Notes: generated by a model from the sequence alone, not told the origin. A stretch of 64,000 nt of DNA from Ovis canadensis (GCF_042477335.2 NC_091245.1:84854501-84918500); one strand, 5' to 3'. Positions 9,970-22,918 are shown, numbered from the stretch's first letter. A program made the numbers and translations.

Positions 9970-12900
9970 TGTCTGACTCTTTGTGACCCCTGGGACTACA
10001 GCACCCCAGGCACCACCCTCCTTCACTATCTCCCAGAGTTTGTTCAGACTCATGTTCCTTGAGTCAGTGATGCTATCTAACCATCTTATCCTCTGTAGCC
10101 TTTTTCTATTTTTGTCTTCAATCTTTCCCATTATCAGGGTCTTTTTCAATGAGTTGATTGTTCCCATCAGGTGGCCAAAGTATTGGAGTTTCAGCAATAG
10201 TCCTTGCAATGAATATTCAGGGTTGATTTCTTTTAGGACTGACTGGTTTGATCTCATTGCAGTCCATGGGACTCTCAAGAGTCTTCTCCAGCACCACAGT
10301 TCAAAAGCGTCAATTCTTCAGCTCAGCCATCATTATGGTTCAATTCTCACATCTGTACACAACTACTGGGAAAACCACAGCTTAGACTATATGGACCTTT
10401 GTTGGCAAAGTAATGTCTCTATGCTGTCTAGGTTTGTCATAGCTTTTCTTCCAAGGAGCAAGCATCTTTTAATTTCATAGCTGAAGTCACCATCCATAGT
10501 GATTTTGGAGCCCAAGAAAATAAAATCTGTCACTGTTTCCACTTCTATTTGCCAAGAAGTGATGGGACAGAATGCCATGATCTTAGCTTATCGAATGTCG
10601 AGTTTCAAGCCAGCTTTTCCACTCTCCTCTTTCACTCACATCAAGGGGCTTTTTAGTTCCTCTTCATTTTCTGCCATCACAGTAGTATTATCTGCATATC
10701 TAAGGTTGTTGATATTTTCCCCAGCAATCTTGATTTAGGTTGTAATTCATCCAGCCTGGTATTTCACATTATGTACTCCGGATAGAAGTTAAATAAGCAG
10801 GGTGACAATATACAGCCTTGTCATACTCCTTTCCCAATTTTCAATCAGTCAGTTTTTCTATGTCTAGTTCTAACTGTTGCCTCTTGACCCACATACAGGC
10901 TACTCCCATCTCTTCAAGAATTTTCCACAGTTCATTGTGATCCATGCAGTAAAAGGCTCTAGGGTAGTCAATGAAACAGCAGTCTATGTTTTTCTGGAAT
11001 TCCCTTGCTTCCTCTATGACCCAATAAATGTTGGCAATTTGACCTCTGTTTCCTCTGTATTTTCTAAGCCAGCCTGTACACCTGGAAGTTTTCAGTTCAC
11101 ATACTGCTAAAGCCTAACTTGAAGGATTTTGAGAATAGCATGTGAAATGAGTGCAATTGTATGATAGTTTCAACATTCTTTGGCATTGCCCATCTTTGGT
11201 ATTGGAATGAAGACTGACATTTTTCAGGCCTTGTGGTCACTTCTGAGTTTTCAAAATTTGCTGACCTATTGAGTGCAGCACTTTAAAAGCATCATTTTTA
11301 GAATTTTAAATATCTCACTTGGAATTCCATCACCTCCACTAGTTTTGTTTATAGTAATGCTTCCCTGGTGGCTCAGTAGGTAAAGAATTTGCCTGCAATC
11401 TGGGAGACATAGGTTCAGTCCCTGGGTTAGGAAGATCCCCTGGAGGAGGGCATGGCAACCCACTCAAGTATTCTTGCCTGGAGAATCCCCATGGATAGAA
11501 GAGCCTAGTGGGCTGTAGTCCATGGGGTTGCAAAGAGTTGGACATGACAGAGCGGCTAAATACAAGCACAATAATGCTTCCTATGGCCAATGTGACTTCA
11601 CTCTCCAAGATGTCTAGCCTTAAGTGAATGACAACACCATTGTGGTTATCAGGGTCATTGAGAACTTCCTTGCATAGTTCTTTGTGTACTCTCTCCACAT
11701 CTTAATCTCTTCTGCTTCTGTTAGGTCCTTACTATTTCTGTCCTTTATCATGCCCATCCTTATCTGAAATACTCCCTTGATATCTCCAATTTTCTTTTAA
11801 AGATTTCTAGCTTTTCCCATTCTATTGTTCTTCTCTATTTCTTTGCATTGTTCATTTAAGAAGGGCTTCTTATTTCTCCTTGCTATTCTCTGGAAGTCTG
11901 CATTTAGTTGGGTATATCTTTCCCATCCTTCTTTGACTTTTGCTTCTCTTCTTTGCTCAGCTATTTGTAAAGCTTCTTTGGACAATCATTTTGCCTTCTT
12001 GCATTACTTTTTTTTTTTTTTTGAGATGGTTTTTTTTACTGCCTCCTATATGATGTTACAAACTTCTGTCCATAGTTTTTCAGGCACTATGCCTACCAGA
12101 TCTAATCCCTTGAATCTATTCATAACCCCCACTGTATAATCATAAGGGATTTGAATTAGGTCATACCTGAATGGCCTAGTGGTTTTCCCTATTTTCTTAA
12201 ATTTAAGCCTGAATTTTGTGATAAGGAGCTCATGATCTGAGCCACAGCCAGGTCCAGGTCTTCTTTTTACTGATTGCATAGAGCTTCTCTATCTTTGGAT
12301 GCAAAGAACATAATCAATCTGATTTTGGTACTGACCATCTGGTGATATCCACATTTAGAGTCATCTCTTGGGTTGTTGGAAAAGGGTGTTTGCTATGACT
12401 AGTGTATTCTCTTGACAAAACTCTGTTAGCCTTTGCCCTACTTCATTTTGTACTCCAAGGTCAAACTTGCTGGTTATTCTGGGTATTTCTTGGCTTATTA
12501 GTTTTGCATTCCAATCCCGTATGATGGAAAGGGTTTCTTTTTTTGGTGTTAGTTCTAGAAGGTATTGTAGGTCTTCATAGAAATGGTCAATCTGAGTTTC
12601 TTTGGCATCAGTGTTTGGGGCATAGATTTGGATTACTGTGATGTTGAATGGTTTGCCTTGGAAAACAACCAAGATCATTCTGTCATTTTTGAGACTGCAC
12701 CCAAATACTGCACTTCAGACTCTTTGATTGACTGTGAGAGCTTCCCCATTTCTTCTAAGGGACTCTTGCCCACAGTAGTAGATACAATGGTCATCTGAAT
12801 CAAATCCATCCATTCCCATCCATTGTAGTTTACTGACTCCTCAGATGTTGAAGCTCAATCTTGCCATCTGCTTGACTTTGCCCAATTGACCTTGATTCTT

Positions 12901-13010
12901 GGACCTAACATTCCAAGTTCCTATGCAATATTGTTCTTTAGAGTGTCAGACTTTAATTTCACCATGAGACACATCCACAACCAACATCATTCATGCTTTG
13001 GCCCAGCTGC
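9970..13010 (-). pseudogene. Degraded BovB polyprotein relic
   Basis: Translation on the minus strand gives short BovB blocks in alternating frames. Endonuclease segments are at 12361-12678 (includes a DWNAK motif, so the catalytic Asp survives) and 12046-12279 (CGSDHELLITK). Linker pieces are at 11797-11985 and 11339-11698. Reverse-transcriptase C-terminal blocks are at 10387-10578 and 9892-10278 (LRVPWTA-like, then QYFGHLM). A Bov-tA at 11359-11570 breaks the region before motif A. The number of lesions is much higher than in the other long copies. Non-functional. Confidence 0.85.
11359..11570 (+). mobile_element. Bov-tA SINE nested in BovB
   Basis: Plus-strand SINE inserted in the linker/RT region of the older BovB. 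The target duplication TAATGCTTCC flanks it (11355-11364, overlapping the SINE start, and 11572-11581). The duplicated motif corresponds to BovB sequence (ATGCTTCCTAAGGCC in the copy at 3531), confirming the order of events. Confidence 0.92.
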
Positions 13011-13328
13011 TTCATTCTTTCTGGAGCTATTAGTAATTGCCCTCCAATCTTCCCCAGTAGCATATTAGACACCTTCCAACCTGGCGGGGGCAGGGCACAT
13101 CTTCCAGTATCATATCTTTTTGCCTTTTCATACTGTCCATGGTGTCCTCCAAGAAAGAATGCTGCAGTGGGCTGCCATTTCTTCCTCTAGTGGACCATGT
13201 TTTGTCTCCACTATGATCCATTTATCTTGGCTGGCCCTTCAGGGCATGGCTCATAGCTTCACTGAATTATCCAAGCCCCTTCACCATGGTAAGGCTATAG
13301 TCTATGATGATGGAAATATATGTATTTT

Positions 13329-14275
13329 ATTATACATATAATCTTATTAATATTTATACATACACATCCACACTTATGAAGACTGATGTTAATCAAATAA
13401 ATGATATATTAATTATAGTCAGATGATAAATATATAATTTTGAACTCTGATAGGGCTTATAAAAGAAATAGAGGAAGCTATGCATGCACGCAACAAAAGA
13501 CCTGTATGAGTTGGGATATATTGAGGAAGTTTCTCTGAGGAAGTGACTTTAACTAGGCAAATAATAAAAGAGTATTCCTAAGAACAAGAACACTGTGGGT
13601 CCTGCTTTGGAAGGGGAAATTATTAGTTCATTTCTGAACAAGTTGAGTTTGATGCTTCTTTGAGACATCCAATTGGGAATGCTGAATCATTAGATAGAAG
13701 TACAGGTTTGGCACTCAGAGGAACAGTCTAGGCTGCAGATCTAAATGTGAAAGTCCCTATCAAAGAGATGAGTCATGGATATGGATAAAAACCACTAGGA
13801 AGAAAATTTACAGTAAGAGGCTTACAGGACTTAGAGCAAGCCTGGAAATCTGCAGTGTTCAGAAGGGAAGCAAATGAGGATATACTTGCCCTGGAGACTA
13901 AGAAGTTGATGGATGGGGGGTGTTGGGGGGAACGTGGAGGATATGGTGTGAGAGAATTAAGAAAGGGAATGTTTCCTGGTAGAAGTGGTTAACATCTTTG
14001 AAAACTGTTTTGTAGACAAATGAGTTGAAGCCTAAAAAAGACCTCCTATTGGATTTAATTATATGAAGGGCATTGTTGGCCTTGATGAAAGTAGTTTTAG
14101 GAGGAGGAGAAGGAATAAAAGCCAAATTATTGTTGGATACGAACTGAGTGGGAGGTGAGAAACCAGACAGCTCGGTTTAAAACATTTGGCAGTTAACAGA
14201 CTTAATAAAATCAACTTTTTGAAAGGAAGAATAAAGTTTTGTTGTTCTTGTTACTTTAATATGTGTGTCTGTATA
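13329..14275. other. Intergenic stretch with probable old L2
   Basis: No gene. The part around 13560-13800 resembles antisense L2 (AGACATCCAATTGGGAATG-type block, then GAACAGTCTAGGCTG), but it is strongly diverged. The rest is unassigned. A G-run cluster (GGGGGGTGTTGGGGGG) lies at 13915-13930. Confidence 0.4.
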
Positions 14276-15972
14276 AGAAAATTAGATATACCAAGGGAAC
14301 ATTTCATGCAAAGATGGGCTCGATAAAGGATAGAAATGGTATGGACTTAACAGAAGCAGAAGATATTAAGAAGAAGTGGCAAGAATACACGGAAGAACTG
14401 TACAAAAAAGATCTTCACGACCTGTGAAGATAATCACGATGGTGTGATCACTCATCTAGAGCCAGACATCTTGGAATGTGAAGTCAAGTGGGCCTTAGAA
14501 AGCATCACTACGAACAAAGCCAGCGGAGGTGATGGAATTCCAGTTGAGCTATTTCAAATCCTGGAAGATGATGCTGTGAAAGTGCTGCACTCAATATGCC
14601 AGCAAATTTGGAAAACTCAGCTGTGGCCACAGGACTGGAGAAGGTCAGTTTTCACTCCGATCCCAAAGAAAGGCAATGCCAAAGAATGCTCAAACTACCA
14701 CACAATTGCACTCATCTCACATGCTAGCAAAGTAATGCTCAAAATTCTGCAAGCCAGGCTTCAGCAATACGTGAACCGTGAACTTCCTGATGTTCAAGCT
14801 GGTATTAGAATAGGCAGAGGAACCAGAGATCAAATTGCCACCATCCACTGGATCATGGAAAAAGCAAGAGAGTTCCAGAAAAAACATCTATTTCTGCTTT
14901 ATTGACTATGCCAAAGCCTTTGACTGTGTGGATCACAATAAACTGGAAAATTCTGAAAGAGATGGGGATACCAGACCACCTGACCTGCCTCTTGAGAAAT
15001 CTGTATGCAGGCCAGGAAGCAACAGTTAGAACTGGACATGGAACAACAGACTGGTTCCAAATAGGAAAAGGAGTACGTCAAGGCTGTATATTTTCACCCT
15101 GCTTATTTAACTTATATGCAGAGTACATCATGAGAAATGCTGGACTGGAAGAAACACAAGCTGGAATCCGGATTGCCCAGAGAAATATCAATAACCTCAG
15201 ATATGCAGATGACACCACCCTTATGGAAGAAAGTGAAGAGAAACTAAAAAGCCTCTTGATGAAAGTGAAAGAGGAGAGTGAAAAAGTTGGCTTAAAACTC
15301 AACATTCAGAAAATGAAGATCATGGCATCCGGTCCAATCACTTCCTGGGAAACAGATGGGGAAACAGTGGAAACAGTGTCAGACTTTATTTTGGGGGGCC
15401 CCAAAATCACTGCAGATGGTGATTGCAGCCATGAAATTAAAAGATGCTTACTCCTTGGAAGAAAAGTTATGACCAAACTAGACAGCATATTCAAAAGCAG
15501 AGACATTACTTTGCCAACTAAGGTCCGTCTAGTCAAGGCTATGGTTTTTCCTGTGGTCATGTATGGATGTGAGAGTTGGACTGTGAAGAAGGCTGAGCGC
15601 TGAAGAATTGGTGCTTTTGAACTGTGGTGTTGGAGAAGATTCTTGAGAGTCCCTTGGACTGCAAGGAGATCCAACCAGTCCATTCTGAAGGAGATCAACC
15701 CTGGGATTTCTTTGGAAGGAATGATGCTAAAGCTGAAACTCCAGTACTTTGGCCACCTCATGTGAAGAGTTGACTCATTGGAAAAGACTTTGATGCTGGG
15801 AGGGATTTGGGGGCAGAAGGAGAAGGGGACAACCAAGGATGAGATGGCTGATGGCATCACTGACTCGGTGAACATGAGTCTGAGTGAACTCCAGGAGTTG
15901 GTGATGGACAGGGAGGCCTGGCGTGCTGCGATTCATGGGGTCGCAAAGGGTCGGACACGACTGAGTGACTGA
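14276..15972 (+). pseudogene. BovB reverse transcriptase relic (YADD kept)
   Basis: RT portion of a truncated BovB. The frame is open at 14444-14905, then a 1-nt A insertion near 14880 (CAGAAAAAAC) and a 2-nt deletion near 14944 fall on either side of motif A (DYAKAFDCVDH). The frame is open again at 14902-15603, with QGCIFSPCLF and an intact catalytic RYADDTTL motif. It ends at TGA 15601-15603 where the copy at 1846-5102 has CGA (AEHRRID), and a second TGA at 15763-15765 replaces an Arg codon. The terminal 64 codons (15778-15972) end at the normal position (RLSD stop). No endonuclease is present. Confidence 0.88.
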
Positions 15973-15985
15973 ACTGACTGACTGT
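14276..15985 (+). mobile_element. 5'-truncated BovB LINE
   Basis: Plus-strand BovB starting inside the linker between endonuclease and reverse transcriptase (GATACCAAGGGAACATTTC) and continuing to a 3' end with GACTGAACTGACTGACTG. About 1.7 kb. 5' truncation is expected of target-primed reverse transcription. The flanks (ATATGTGTGTCTGTATA left, TGTGTATGTGTATG right) are similar but do not give a clean TSD. Confidence 0.95.
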
Positions 15986-17927
15986 GTATGTGTATGTTGT
16001 TAGTTTTTAAGGAAGAACAAGTCAGTTTTAACCAGCTTGAATTTGGGAGGATGGCAGAAACTTTAAAGTTTCAAATATCTATAGAGGAACACCAAGGTTC
16101 AAGAAAGAAGACACAGCTGGAAAACTGAGTTAGGTCATCATCTCAAGACGAGTTATGGCTCCAGGAAGGCTTTAGTGAGAAAAGAAAAGCATAGAGAAAA
16201 ACTAAGAACTCAGAGCTAGTCTTAGTGAAATACTCCATTGAGGAAAAGAAGCTAGAAATTAATCTGGAGTCTAGAAATGAAGAAATAGAAAAGCAATCCA
16301 AGGAAAAGACAGAACAATAAGGTTGAAACCAAATGAGCGATAAGGTTTTAAAAGAACAAAGACTTCCAAAATATGTAGAAACTCTTAAATTGTGCTATTT
16401 GTAATTACCAACACTAAAGAACTATTTATTCAAGCCAAATAATTTTTTTTAATTTGAATGTTTTTTAAATGTGATGACACACACCCCTGCTTTTTTATCC
16501 AGTGTGGGTTTTTAAAAACAAAACTTATGATAAAAATAAAAAGTCAAGTAGTGATGAGAGGATAAATAGAAAATAAAATATTATTCTGAATCTCCCCAAC
16601 CAAAAAGAATCATCATTACCTTTAGGTAAGATTAATTTCTGGCATCTCAATGTTCTTAAATAGATGGAAGATAATAAATAAGGATATATGGAATTACAGC
16701 TAGATGCTGGAGAACTTGTTACCTAAAGAAACCTATCTGGTTAGATTCTTAGGCAGCTAGATATAGATAGTTATAAGTGCTTTAAGCAATAATTTTGGAA
16801 GAATGGAATCACATTATATGAACTGTTTTAATACAAATATAAAATTATTTTAATTTGAATTTAAGAAAGAGAAACAAGTGGGAATAAAATGCTAGAATTT
16901 ACCCAATTGTTTCTTCTATGGAAAGGTATTAGTTCCTAAAAGAGCTTACTTATTTTAATGCAGAAAAATGTTTTAAAATTTGTAATATTCATATTTTAAC
17001 TATAAATTTCAAATTTACACAAATCTATTGACCTTCCTTCATAATAGATGAATAAATTAGTGTTAGACATTTTCCTATCTCCTTTCTTATATGTTCCATG
17101 ATTCTTATTCTTCTCCCTTGCCTTCTTGATAGCATTTAAATTCTGCCCTTTAGCTATAAATACTACTCTCTTGTCATAATTTTATATCTCAACCAATTCA
17201 GAACTTGCTTCTCTTTCTTTCGACATGTTTCTCTATTTTTCAGTTTCATCTTGATTCATCTTCTGGCCAGAAAGAACCAGGCAGCAGTTTGGATATTTAT
17301 TTATTAATGTAAACAATGTTTTCCTTGTTGCATCCCCTAACTTCTTCTGAGTATAAAGTGGTCTGCTAATTGCCTTTTATACTAAGAGGTCAACCAGACT
17401 GAGTATAAACTCTTGGACCACAACATCTTTTTCTCAAAAGTTTCAAAGCATATGTGTTGTCTTCTGGTCTTTGGTTCTCTTTCAAATAAGCTTGAGGATA
17501 GTCTGATTTTTAATGTTTTCTCCCATGTTGTTTATATGGTTATTTCCTTGATACTGATGAAATTTAGCAATTTCACCAAATTTGTATCATGTTTTCTAAA
17601 GACACAAAATACCCTTTTTAGCTGTAAATTAAAGTCTTTTTTCAGGAATTTTTCTTATATTTGAATGCTTTTTTTCCTTTCTGATTTTCTTCAAGAACAT
17701 GAAATATGCATCAGTAAGATATCTTCTGCATTCTCTATATCTTCTTCATTACTATTTTTGTATCTTTGCTATTTCACATTTAATTTTGTGTGTTTTTCCC
17801 ATTATACCCACTATATCTTTGTACTTTAAGTCACTTTTATTATATTTTAAATTGCTTCATAATATGGCTTTGCTTCCAGTGTGTTATACTTGTTTCTTAC
17901 ATTTCTTTTCTGAGGACTAGCAGTTGG
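15986..17927. other. Unassigned AT-rich stretch
   Basis: About 1.9 kb, mostly A+T rich, with no open frame above 85 codons and no recognised repeat. The 83- and 73-codon frames at 17413-17664 and 17699-17920 are hydrophobic, low complexity and pyrimidine-driven, and I regard them as chance. Confidence 0.5.
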
Positions 17928-18099
17928 CCACTGCGACCCTATGGGCTGTAGCCTGCCAGGCTCTTCTGTCCATGGGATTCCCCAGGCAAGAATACTGGAA
18001 TGGGTTGCCATGCCCTCCTCCAGGGGATCTTTACAACCCAGGGATTGAACCCATGTCTCTTATGTCTCCTGCATTGATAGGCAGGTTCTTCACCACCAC
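17928..18099 (-). mobile_element. Partial Bov-tA SINE
   Basis: Minus-strand SINE lacking both extreme ends: the 3' tail starts at the GCGACCCTATGG block and the 5' start (CTTCCCTGG) is missing beyond CACCACC. A (TA)n run begins immediately next to the broken 5' side, suggesting slippage or deletion there. Confidence 0.85.
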
Positions 18100-18102
18100 T
18101 TA

Positions 18103-18157
18103 TATATAGTGATATATATATATCATATATATATATCATATATATATATATATATAA
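18103..18157. repeat. (TA)n microsatellite
   Basis: About 55 nt of TA repeats broken by ATC/TGATA interruptions, directly beside a truncated SINE. Confidence 0.95.
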
Positions 18158-20259
18158 CACTTCTTTGAGAATAGGAAAAGTTATTTATTTAAATTTGTCC
18201 TGTGTATTTTTAGGTAAGGATGTTTACTTTGCTACCATTTGCTTATATCTATTTTTTTTTTCCATCCACTTTTTTCCTCACAGTTTATGTGTTGGTTTCT
18301 AAGTTTTACTCAAATTTGAATGAGGCTAGCTGCCTGCTGGATACTAATATATAGGAGGGTTGGAGAGAAGGAGCTAGAGGATAGGTAAGTCCAGAGTCTA
18401 AATGGAAATGTGTGCTCTCAAATACTTTCATATCAATTCAGTTATTTCCCTTTTCCTAAGTGCATGACTCCCCTCTGTGCACAAGTAGTGATCGTGACTC
18501 ACAGAAAATCCTTTTATGTCAAGTGTTCCCTGTGCAGCTGCCTCCTCTCCCTACGTCACCTCTGGCACTCACTCTTGCAAAGAACACTAGGCTGCGGTCA
18601 ATAGCGCTAGGGAGTGTCTGTTCAGTTTCTCCTTCAGTGCCACCTCCTGCCATTCTATGCTATTAAACAAATTCTACAGGGAGGTTCTGTACTTTTCTGC
18701 AGTCACTACACCCCCTGGATCTTGTCATCTTGAATCAAAGAATCATCAGCTATGCCCTTTTGGAGTGTAACTTTTACTTTTGGAAAAAATCTATATCCAT
18801 CAATGTTCAAGAAGGCATGCATTGGCTCTCAGATGCTGCCCTGTTTACAACCAGATTTCACATCATTTGCTGGGTGTGTGAACAGTTACTAGGTGGAGAT
18901 TACAGTCATTTTTTTTGTTTGTTTCAACTAGTTTTTTCTTTTTCTTTTTAAAATTTCTAGTCATTGTTTTTGATGGATTTGGGAAAGGAAAAGAATAGCA
19001 ACCCTGCTGTCTTAAACTGAGGTTCATATGCATTAATTTTAAAATTCTGGGACAATGCAGCTCTTTAATAGTTGTGCAAAGAGAGGATATAGTATTGTGA
19101 TTCCTCAAAGAGTTTAACAGGTTGCAAAAAACTGCAATTGGAGGTAAGGAAACTCTCCATTTTGAAACTGGGATCTTTAGGGTATATATAGAAAAATAAA
19201 GAAAAAGATTGGCCTAAGTGTAGAGGTAAAAGTTATTCTGGCATCTCTTAAATGTAAGAGAATTTCAGATGGATTATTTCTAATATGATATCTGTGAACC
19301 TTTATAGACGGGTACCCTTTCACCTACTATTAAGTGCTGGTCCTAACACTACCTATTTCATGTTACAAGGAGGAAAAACGAAGTTTCTGCCTGAAAGATT
19401 TTAATCCTTTACAATGTATTTTCTCCCCCAACCTGACCCTGTGGTGAAGTCAAAATGACAAATTTGTGACATCATAATAATTTTTTTTTTCTCCAGGAAC
19501 AAAGTGTGAAGCCATTAACACAGGATGGTGACTTCACTGCAGGATCAAACAGAGCAGCTGGCTAGAAAGGGAAAAGGGAGCGTTCTTTTTCAAACACACA
19601 TATATCTTCAATAACAACCAGGGAAATTCAGAAAATTACTGTCAAAGTAAATTGCATTTTGTATAAATGCCATCTCCTTTTAAGTTTGCCCCAGCATGCT
19701 CATGCTTCTTTATTTAGTAGAGTTGCCCTTTTCTCCTTAGAGACCTTTAACAAAAATCTCCTTTTATATTTCATGTATCATTAAAATGACTTAAATGAGT
19801 TGGAATGGGATATGCCTGACATTTATTTTTAATTATTTACATAAATAAAGACGTGTTCTTCTTTTATACCTACTGCAGTTCTGAAAATACATTTTACTAA
19901 GTGGATTGAATGTTCATGTGAGTATAAAGCACTCAACAGGCAATACCTATTCAGTTTTTAGTTCACTAGGCCCGAAGTGTGGGTTTTGATCCAAAAGAAA
20001 TCCCACCAGGTGATCACGTTACTTCAGTATCACTGTTCTTATCTCTATTTGTATCTGTGAATGATGAGAGTGAAAGATAAAGTCTCTTCACTTGAGAGAT
20101 AAGGTTAATAGATATGAAAACTTAAACACACTGCAAGGACATATGAATAATACCAAATTAGCAATACAGATCTCATATGTCAAGCATTCAGAGGAGAATG
20201 CAAAGATTGTGAAAACCATGGGAACTTAGAGTCTAGGCCATGGAGCTGGACCTCTCAAG
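18158..20259. other. Unassigned stretch
   Basis: Contains a slightly GC-richer patch at about 18470-18660 with a few CpGs, not enough for a CpG island, and a T-rich run near 18909-18955. No gene or recognised repeat. Confidence 0.5.
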
Positions 20260-20455
20260 CATCAAATCTCAACCCTCCAGTCTAACTGCTATGTGACTTC
20301 ATTTCTCAGAGCTGCCAGGTCCTTAGTCATAAAATAGAAGAAAATGATACCAACCTCACAGGGCAGGGTAAGGTATATGGAAATGGTAAACGGTAACAAT
20401 GGAAAGCACATAGCAAAGTGCAAGGCAGACTGAAAGTCTTCAGTGAATGCAAAAA
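20260..20455 (+). mobile_element. MIR SINE relic
   Basis: Follows MIR order in sense orientation: CTATGTGACTTCATTTCTCAG, then a TAAAATAGAAGAAAATGATACCAACCTCACAGGG block, then AAAGCACATAGC near the end. Highly diverged ancient mammalian SINE. Confidence 0.6.
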
Positions 20456-20671
20456 TGAGTGGCAGTTTTCAGATGGGATTAACACAGGAAGTCAGGCTTT
20501 AGAATTTGAAGTAAAACAAGATTTATAAGGCAGAAGTAAGAAGTAGATTAGTCAACCTGAAATTTGGAATTCACAGAAAAGAGTAAAGAAAGATGGGTTT
20601 AAAGAAGCAGATTGCTGTCAAATGGTAGAAAATATTGAATTCAGGCTACATTTAGAGTGAAATCTTTATTA

Positions 20672-21010
20672 TTCATTCAGTAATTTTATTGAAAACATTA
20701 TTTGCCAGCCACCTGATAACTGAGGATATACTAATACATAAAATGGATAAATTCCTATCTTCATGGAACTTACACTGAGCAAAGGAATGATATGATGGCT
20801 GTAAACAAGGATGTAATGTGATACAACTTACATTTTAGAAATATTGATTAGATGGTCATAATCAGAAGAAATGAGAGCATGTTGGAACTAAACTTTTCTT
20901 CTGTAATGCTATTGCAATGACTCAAAATGATAGGAAGAGATTCAGGATTAGACCAGAGGCAGTGAGAATGGAAAGATTTGACAAAGATTCCAAAGAAAAA
21001 AGCTCACAAG
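20672..21010 (-). mobile_element. L2 LINE relic
   Basis: Begins with ATTCATTCAGTAATTTTATTG and continues GGATATACTAATAC...CATGGAACTTACACTGAGC, the antisense of an L2 3' end. It then jumps to GGAATGATATGATGGC and CAATGACTCAAAATGATAGG-like blocks of the more 5' L2, with an internal deletion. Confidence 0.55.
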
Positions 21011-22668
21011 AATTAGAAACTCATTGAATGTGAAAACACAGAGAAATTCAAACGAGATCCTGTTCTTATCTTACATGCATTCAAACATTCAAGTGAAAAT
21101 TCAGCAGATAAATTCCATGGGAGATTTGTGACTGTCTTCTCTGTTTTCTTAACAATGACAGTTGGAGATATGAACGGATAAAATCTTTGAAGGAGATGTA
21201 AAGAGATCAGAGAAAAGTTAGAGAAAACTATCAAATCCTCAGATCTTCTACAAAGGGAAGAAAATAAATCAGAATAGGAAACAGAGAAGAAGTAAAAATA
21301 TAAACTTAATGCCAGAGGAACAGTGTTGTGATAAAAGGAAGTAGTCAAATGTGTTCAGTGTGCCAAACCATCAAGGAAACTGAGGACCGAGAAAGTACTG
21401 TTCAAGTACAAATGAAGGGGCCATCCGAAGCCCTTTAAACAAGCAATCTCACTGGGCTGGTGAAAGAAATCATTAGTTGGTAGGAAACGGAGGCAATAAT
21501 TAGACCCCACTCATTCAGTAAGTTTGTTATTAAAAGACGAAAAGAAGTTGAAGTGTCTCTAGTATCAAGCAGGTGAGTTAGTCACTCCCTCTTTCCACTC
21601 CAGATGTTAACGATAATTCCAAATAGTCATTTCAGAAGTGCCTGCCTTTGATTACTAGGAAAACTGAATGAACAGGCGCAAGTGGCTGAATGCAGATTCA
21701 CCAACACTGCAGGAGAAGAATGCATGTAGATGATGCCAAGTAATGCATTATCTTTGCAGTCACAGCAGGTAATCAATGTTTTAAATATTACACAAAATTC
21801 TGAAGCCCTGAAGCCCTTAGATAGGAACTCTAAGACAAAGAGTCAGAGAACTTCTGCCTGCTCTGTGCTGAAATGCTCCCATCTGTACAGAACTCTAACA
21901 GATTGTCTCCCAAATCATGTACAGATTTACGGATAAGCTCCTTTATTGCCAGGCAACTTTTCTTCTTGAAGGTGACAGAAACCTATAGCTGTCAATCGCT
22001 AATAAACATAGTTTCCTTGCATTACAATCCACACTACAAGGTGTTTTCCTTGTAAAATCCCAAGGGTGAAAAAAAAAAGATATATATCTACAGCCAGCTG
22101 CAGTAAAGCTGTCAAATATCTAGCTGATTTGTCTGTCTGTCTCATGTCTGAATTAGCACATAGTGCTGGGGCGTTTATGTCTGCCAAGGTGAAGTCAAAA
22201 AAATATGCCACCCTTACCTTTTTCAACCCATATTATCACAATGCCAGCACAAGCAGGCTGGTTTCTTCAAATTTGCATTTTTTGATTAGACACTACCTAT
22301 ATCATCACCTCTTCTGAAAAGCCCTTCATTCAGCACTAATGATGGAGGATTAGAGATCCTGAGAGATGATCCATCCATCAAGTCTCTGAATACTCATAAT
22401 GCCAGACATTTTTTAAGGTATCAAGATTTACGTATATTCTGGGTCTCATGGAGAAAGACAAGCTGACTTTTCCTATTTTTAGAATTTTATATTGTGACAA
22501 CAAAAAAACCTTAGAGTGCTTGTCTTTGCCCACTTTAATTACTTCTCATATTATTAGCTATAATAGATGAATTCCTTCTAACTTATAGAAGGAACAAATT
22601 TCCATTTTACCAAATTATCAATTAGTCACAGATTCAAACTGGTTACACTGGAGCCAAAGGGAAATCAT
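21011..22668. other. Unassigned stretch, mixed composition
   Basis: No gene or recognised repeat. The segment about 21960-22270 is less AT-rich than its surroundings, repeat-free and carries CAGCTG and several palindromic words. It is listed as a possible conserved non-coding element, but nothing in a single sequence can show that. The longest frame (minus 21013-21348, 111 codons) is low complexity (Ser/Phe/Leu) and unconvincing. Confidence 0.45.
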
Positions 22669-22683
22669 TGCCCACACTGCTTG

Positions 22684-22903
22684 TGAGTGTGTTCTCTGCC
22701 ACTCAGTCACGTGTGACTCTTTGTAACCCCATGAATAGTCACCCTCAAGTCTCCTCTATCCATGGAATTTCCAGGCAAGGATACTGGAGTGGGTTGCCAT
22801 TTCCCGTTCCAGGGGATCTTCCCGAACCAGAGATCAAATCCTCGTCCCTTATGTCTCTAGGATTGGTAGGTGGATTCTTTATCACCACGTCACCTGGGGA
22901 GCC
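22684..22903 (-). mobile_element. Bov-tA SINE with 15-bp TSD
   Basis: Full-length minus-strand SINE. TSD TGCCCACACTGCTTG at 22669-22683 and TGCCCACACTGGTTG at 22904-22918, one mismatch. The tRNA-like region has several substitutions (AGCCTCCCCAGGTGACG-type changes), so it is moderately old. Confidence 0.94.
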
Positions 22904-22918
22904 TGCCCACACTGGTTG

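Larger units (their letters stand above)
9940..13315 (-). mobile_element. Older near-full-length BovB with 13-bp TSD
   Basis: A BovB insertion on the minus strand with both ends defined. A perfect 13-bp TSD, ATATATGTATTTT, occurs at 9927-9939 and 13316-13328. The 3' end has a GTTTTTGTTGTTTTTCAGTCA tail (on plus) rather than the GAACT repeat of younger copies. The 5' part runs through endonuclease into a 5'UTR ending near 13315. Subtracting the nested SINE leaves about 3.15 kb, close to the usual BovB length. It is visibly more diverged than the copies at 1846 and 52394, with many stops and indels and a T15 run at 12008-12022. Confidence 0.95.

Noticed and set aside
18470..18660. CpG island or promoter
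   Set aside because: Only a handful of CpGs in under 200 bp, with no TATA/initiator context and no adjacent exon.
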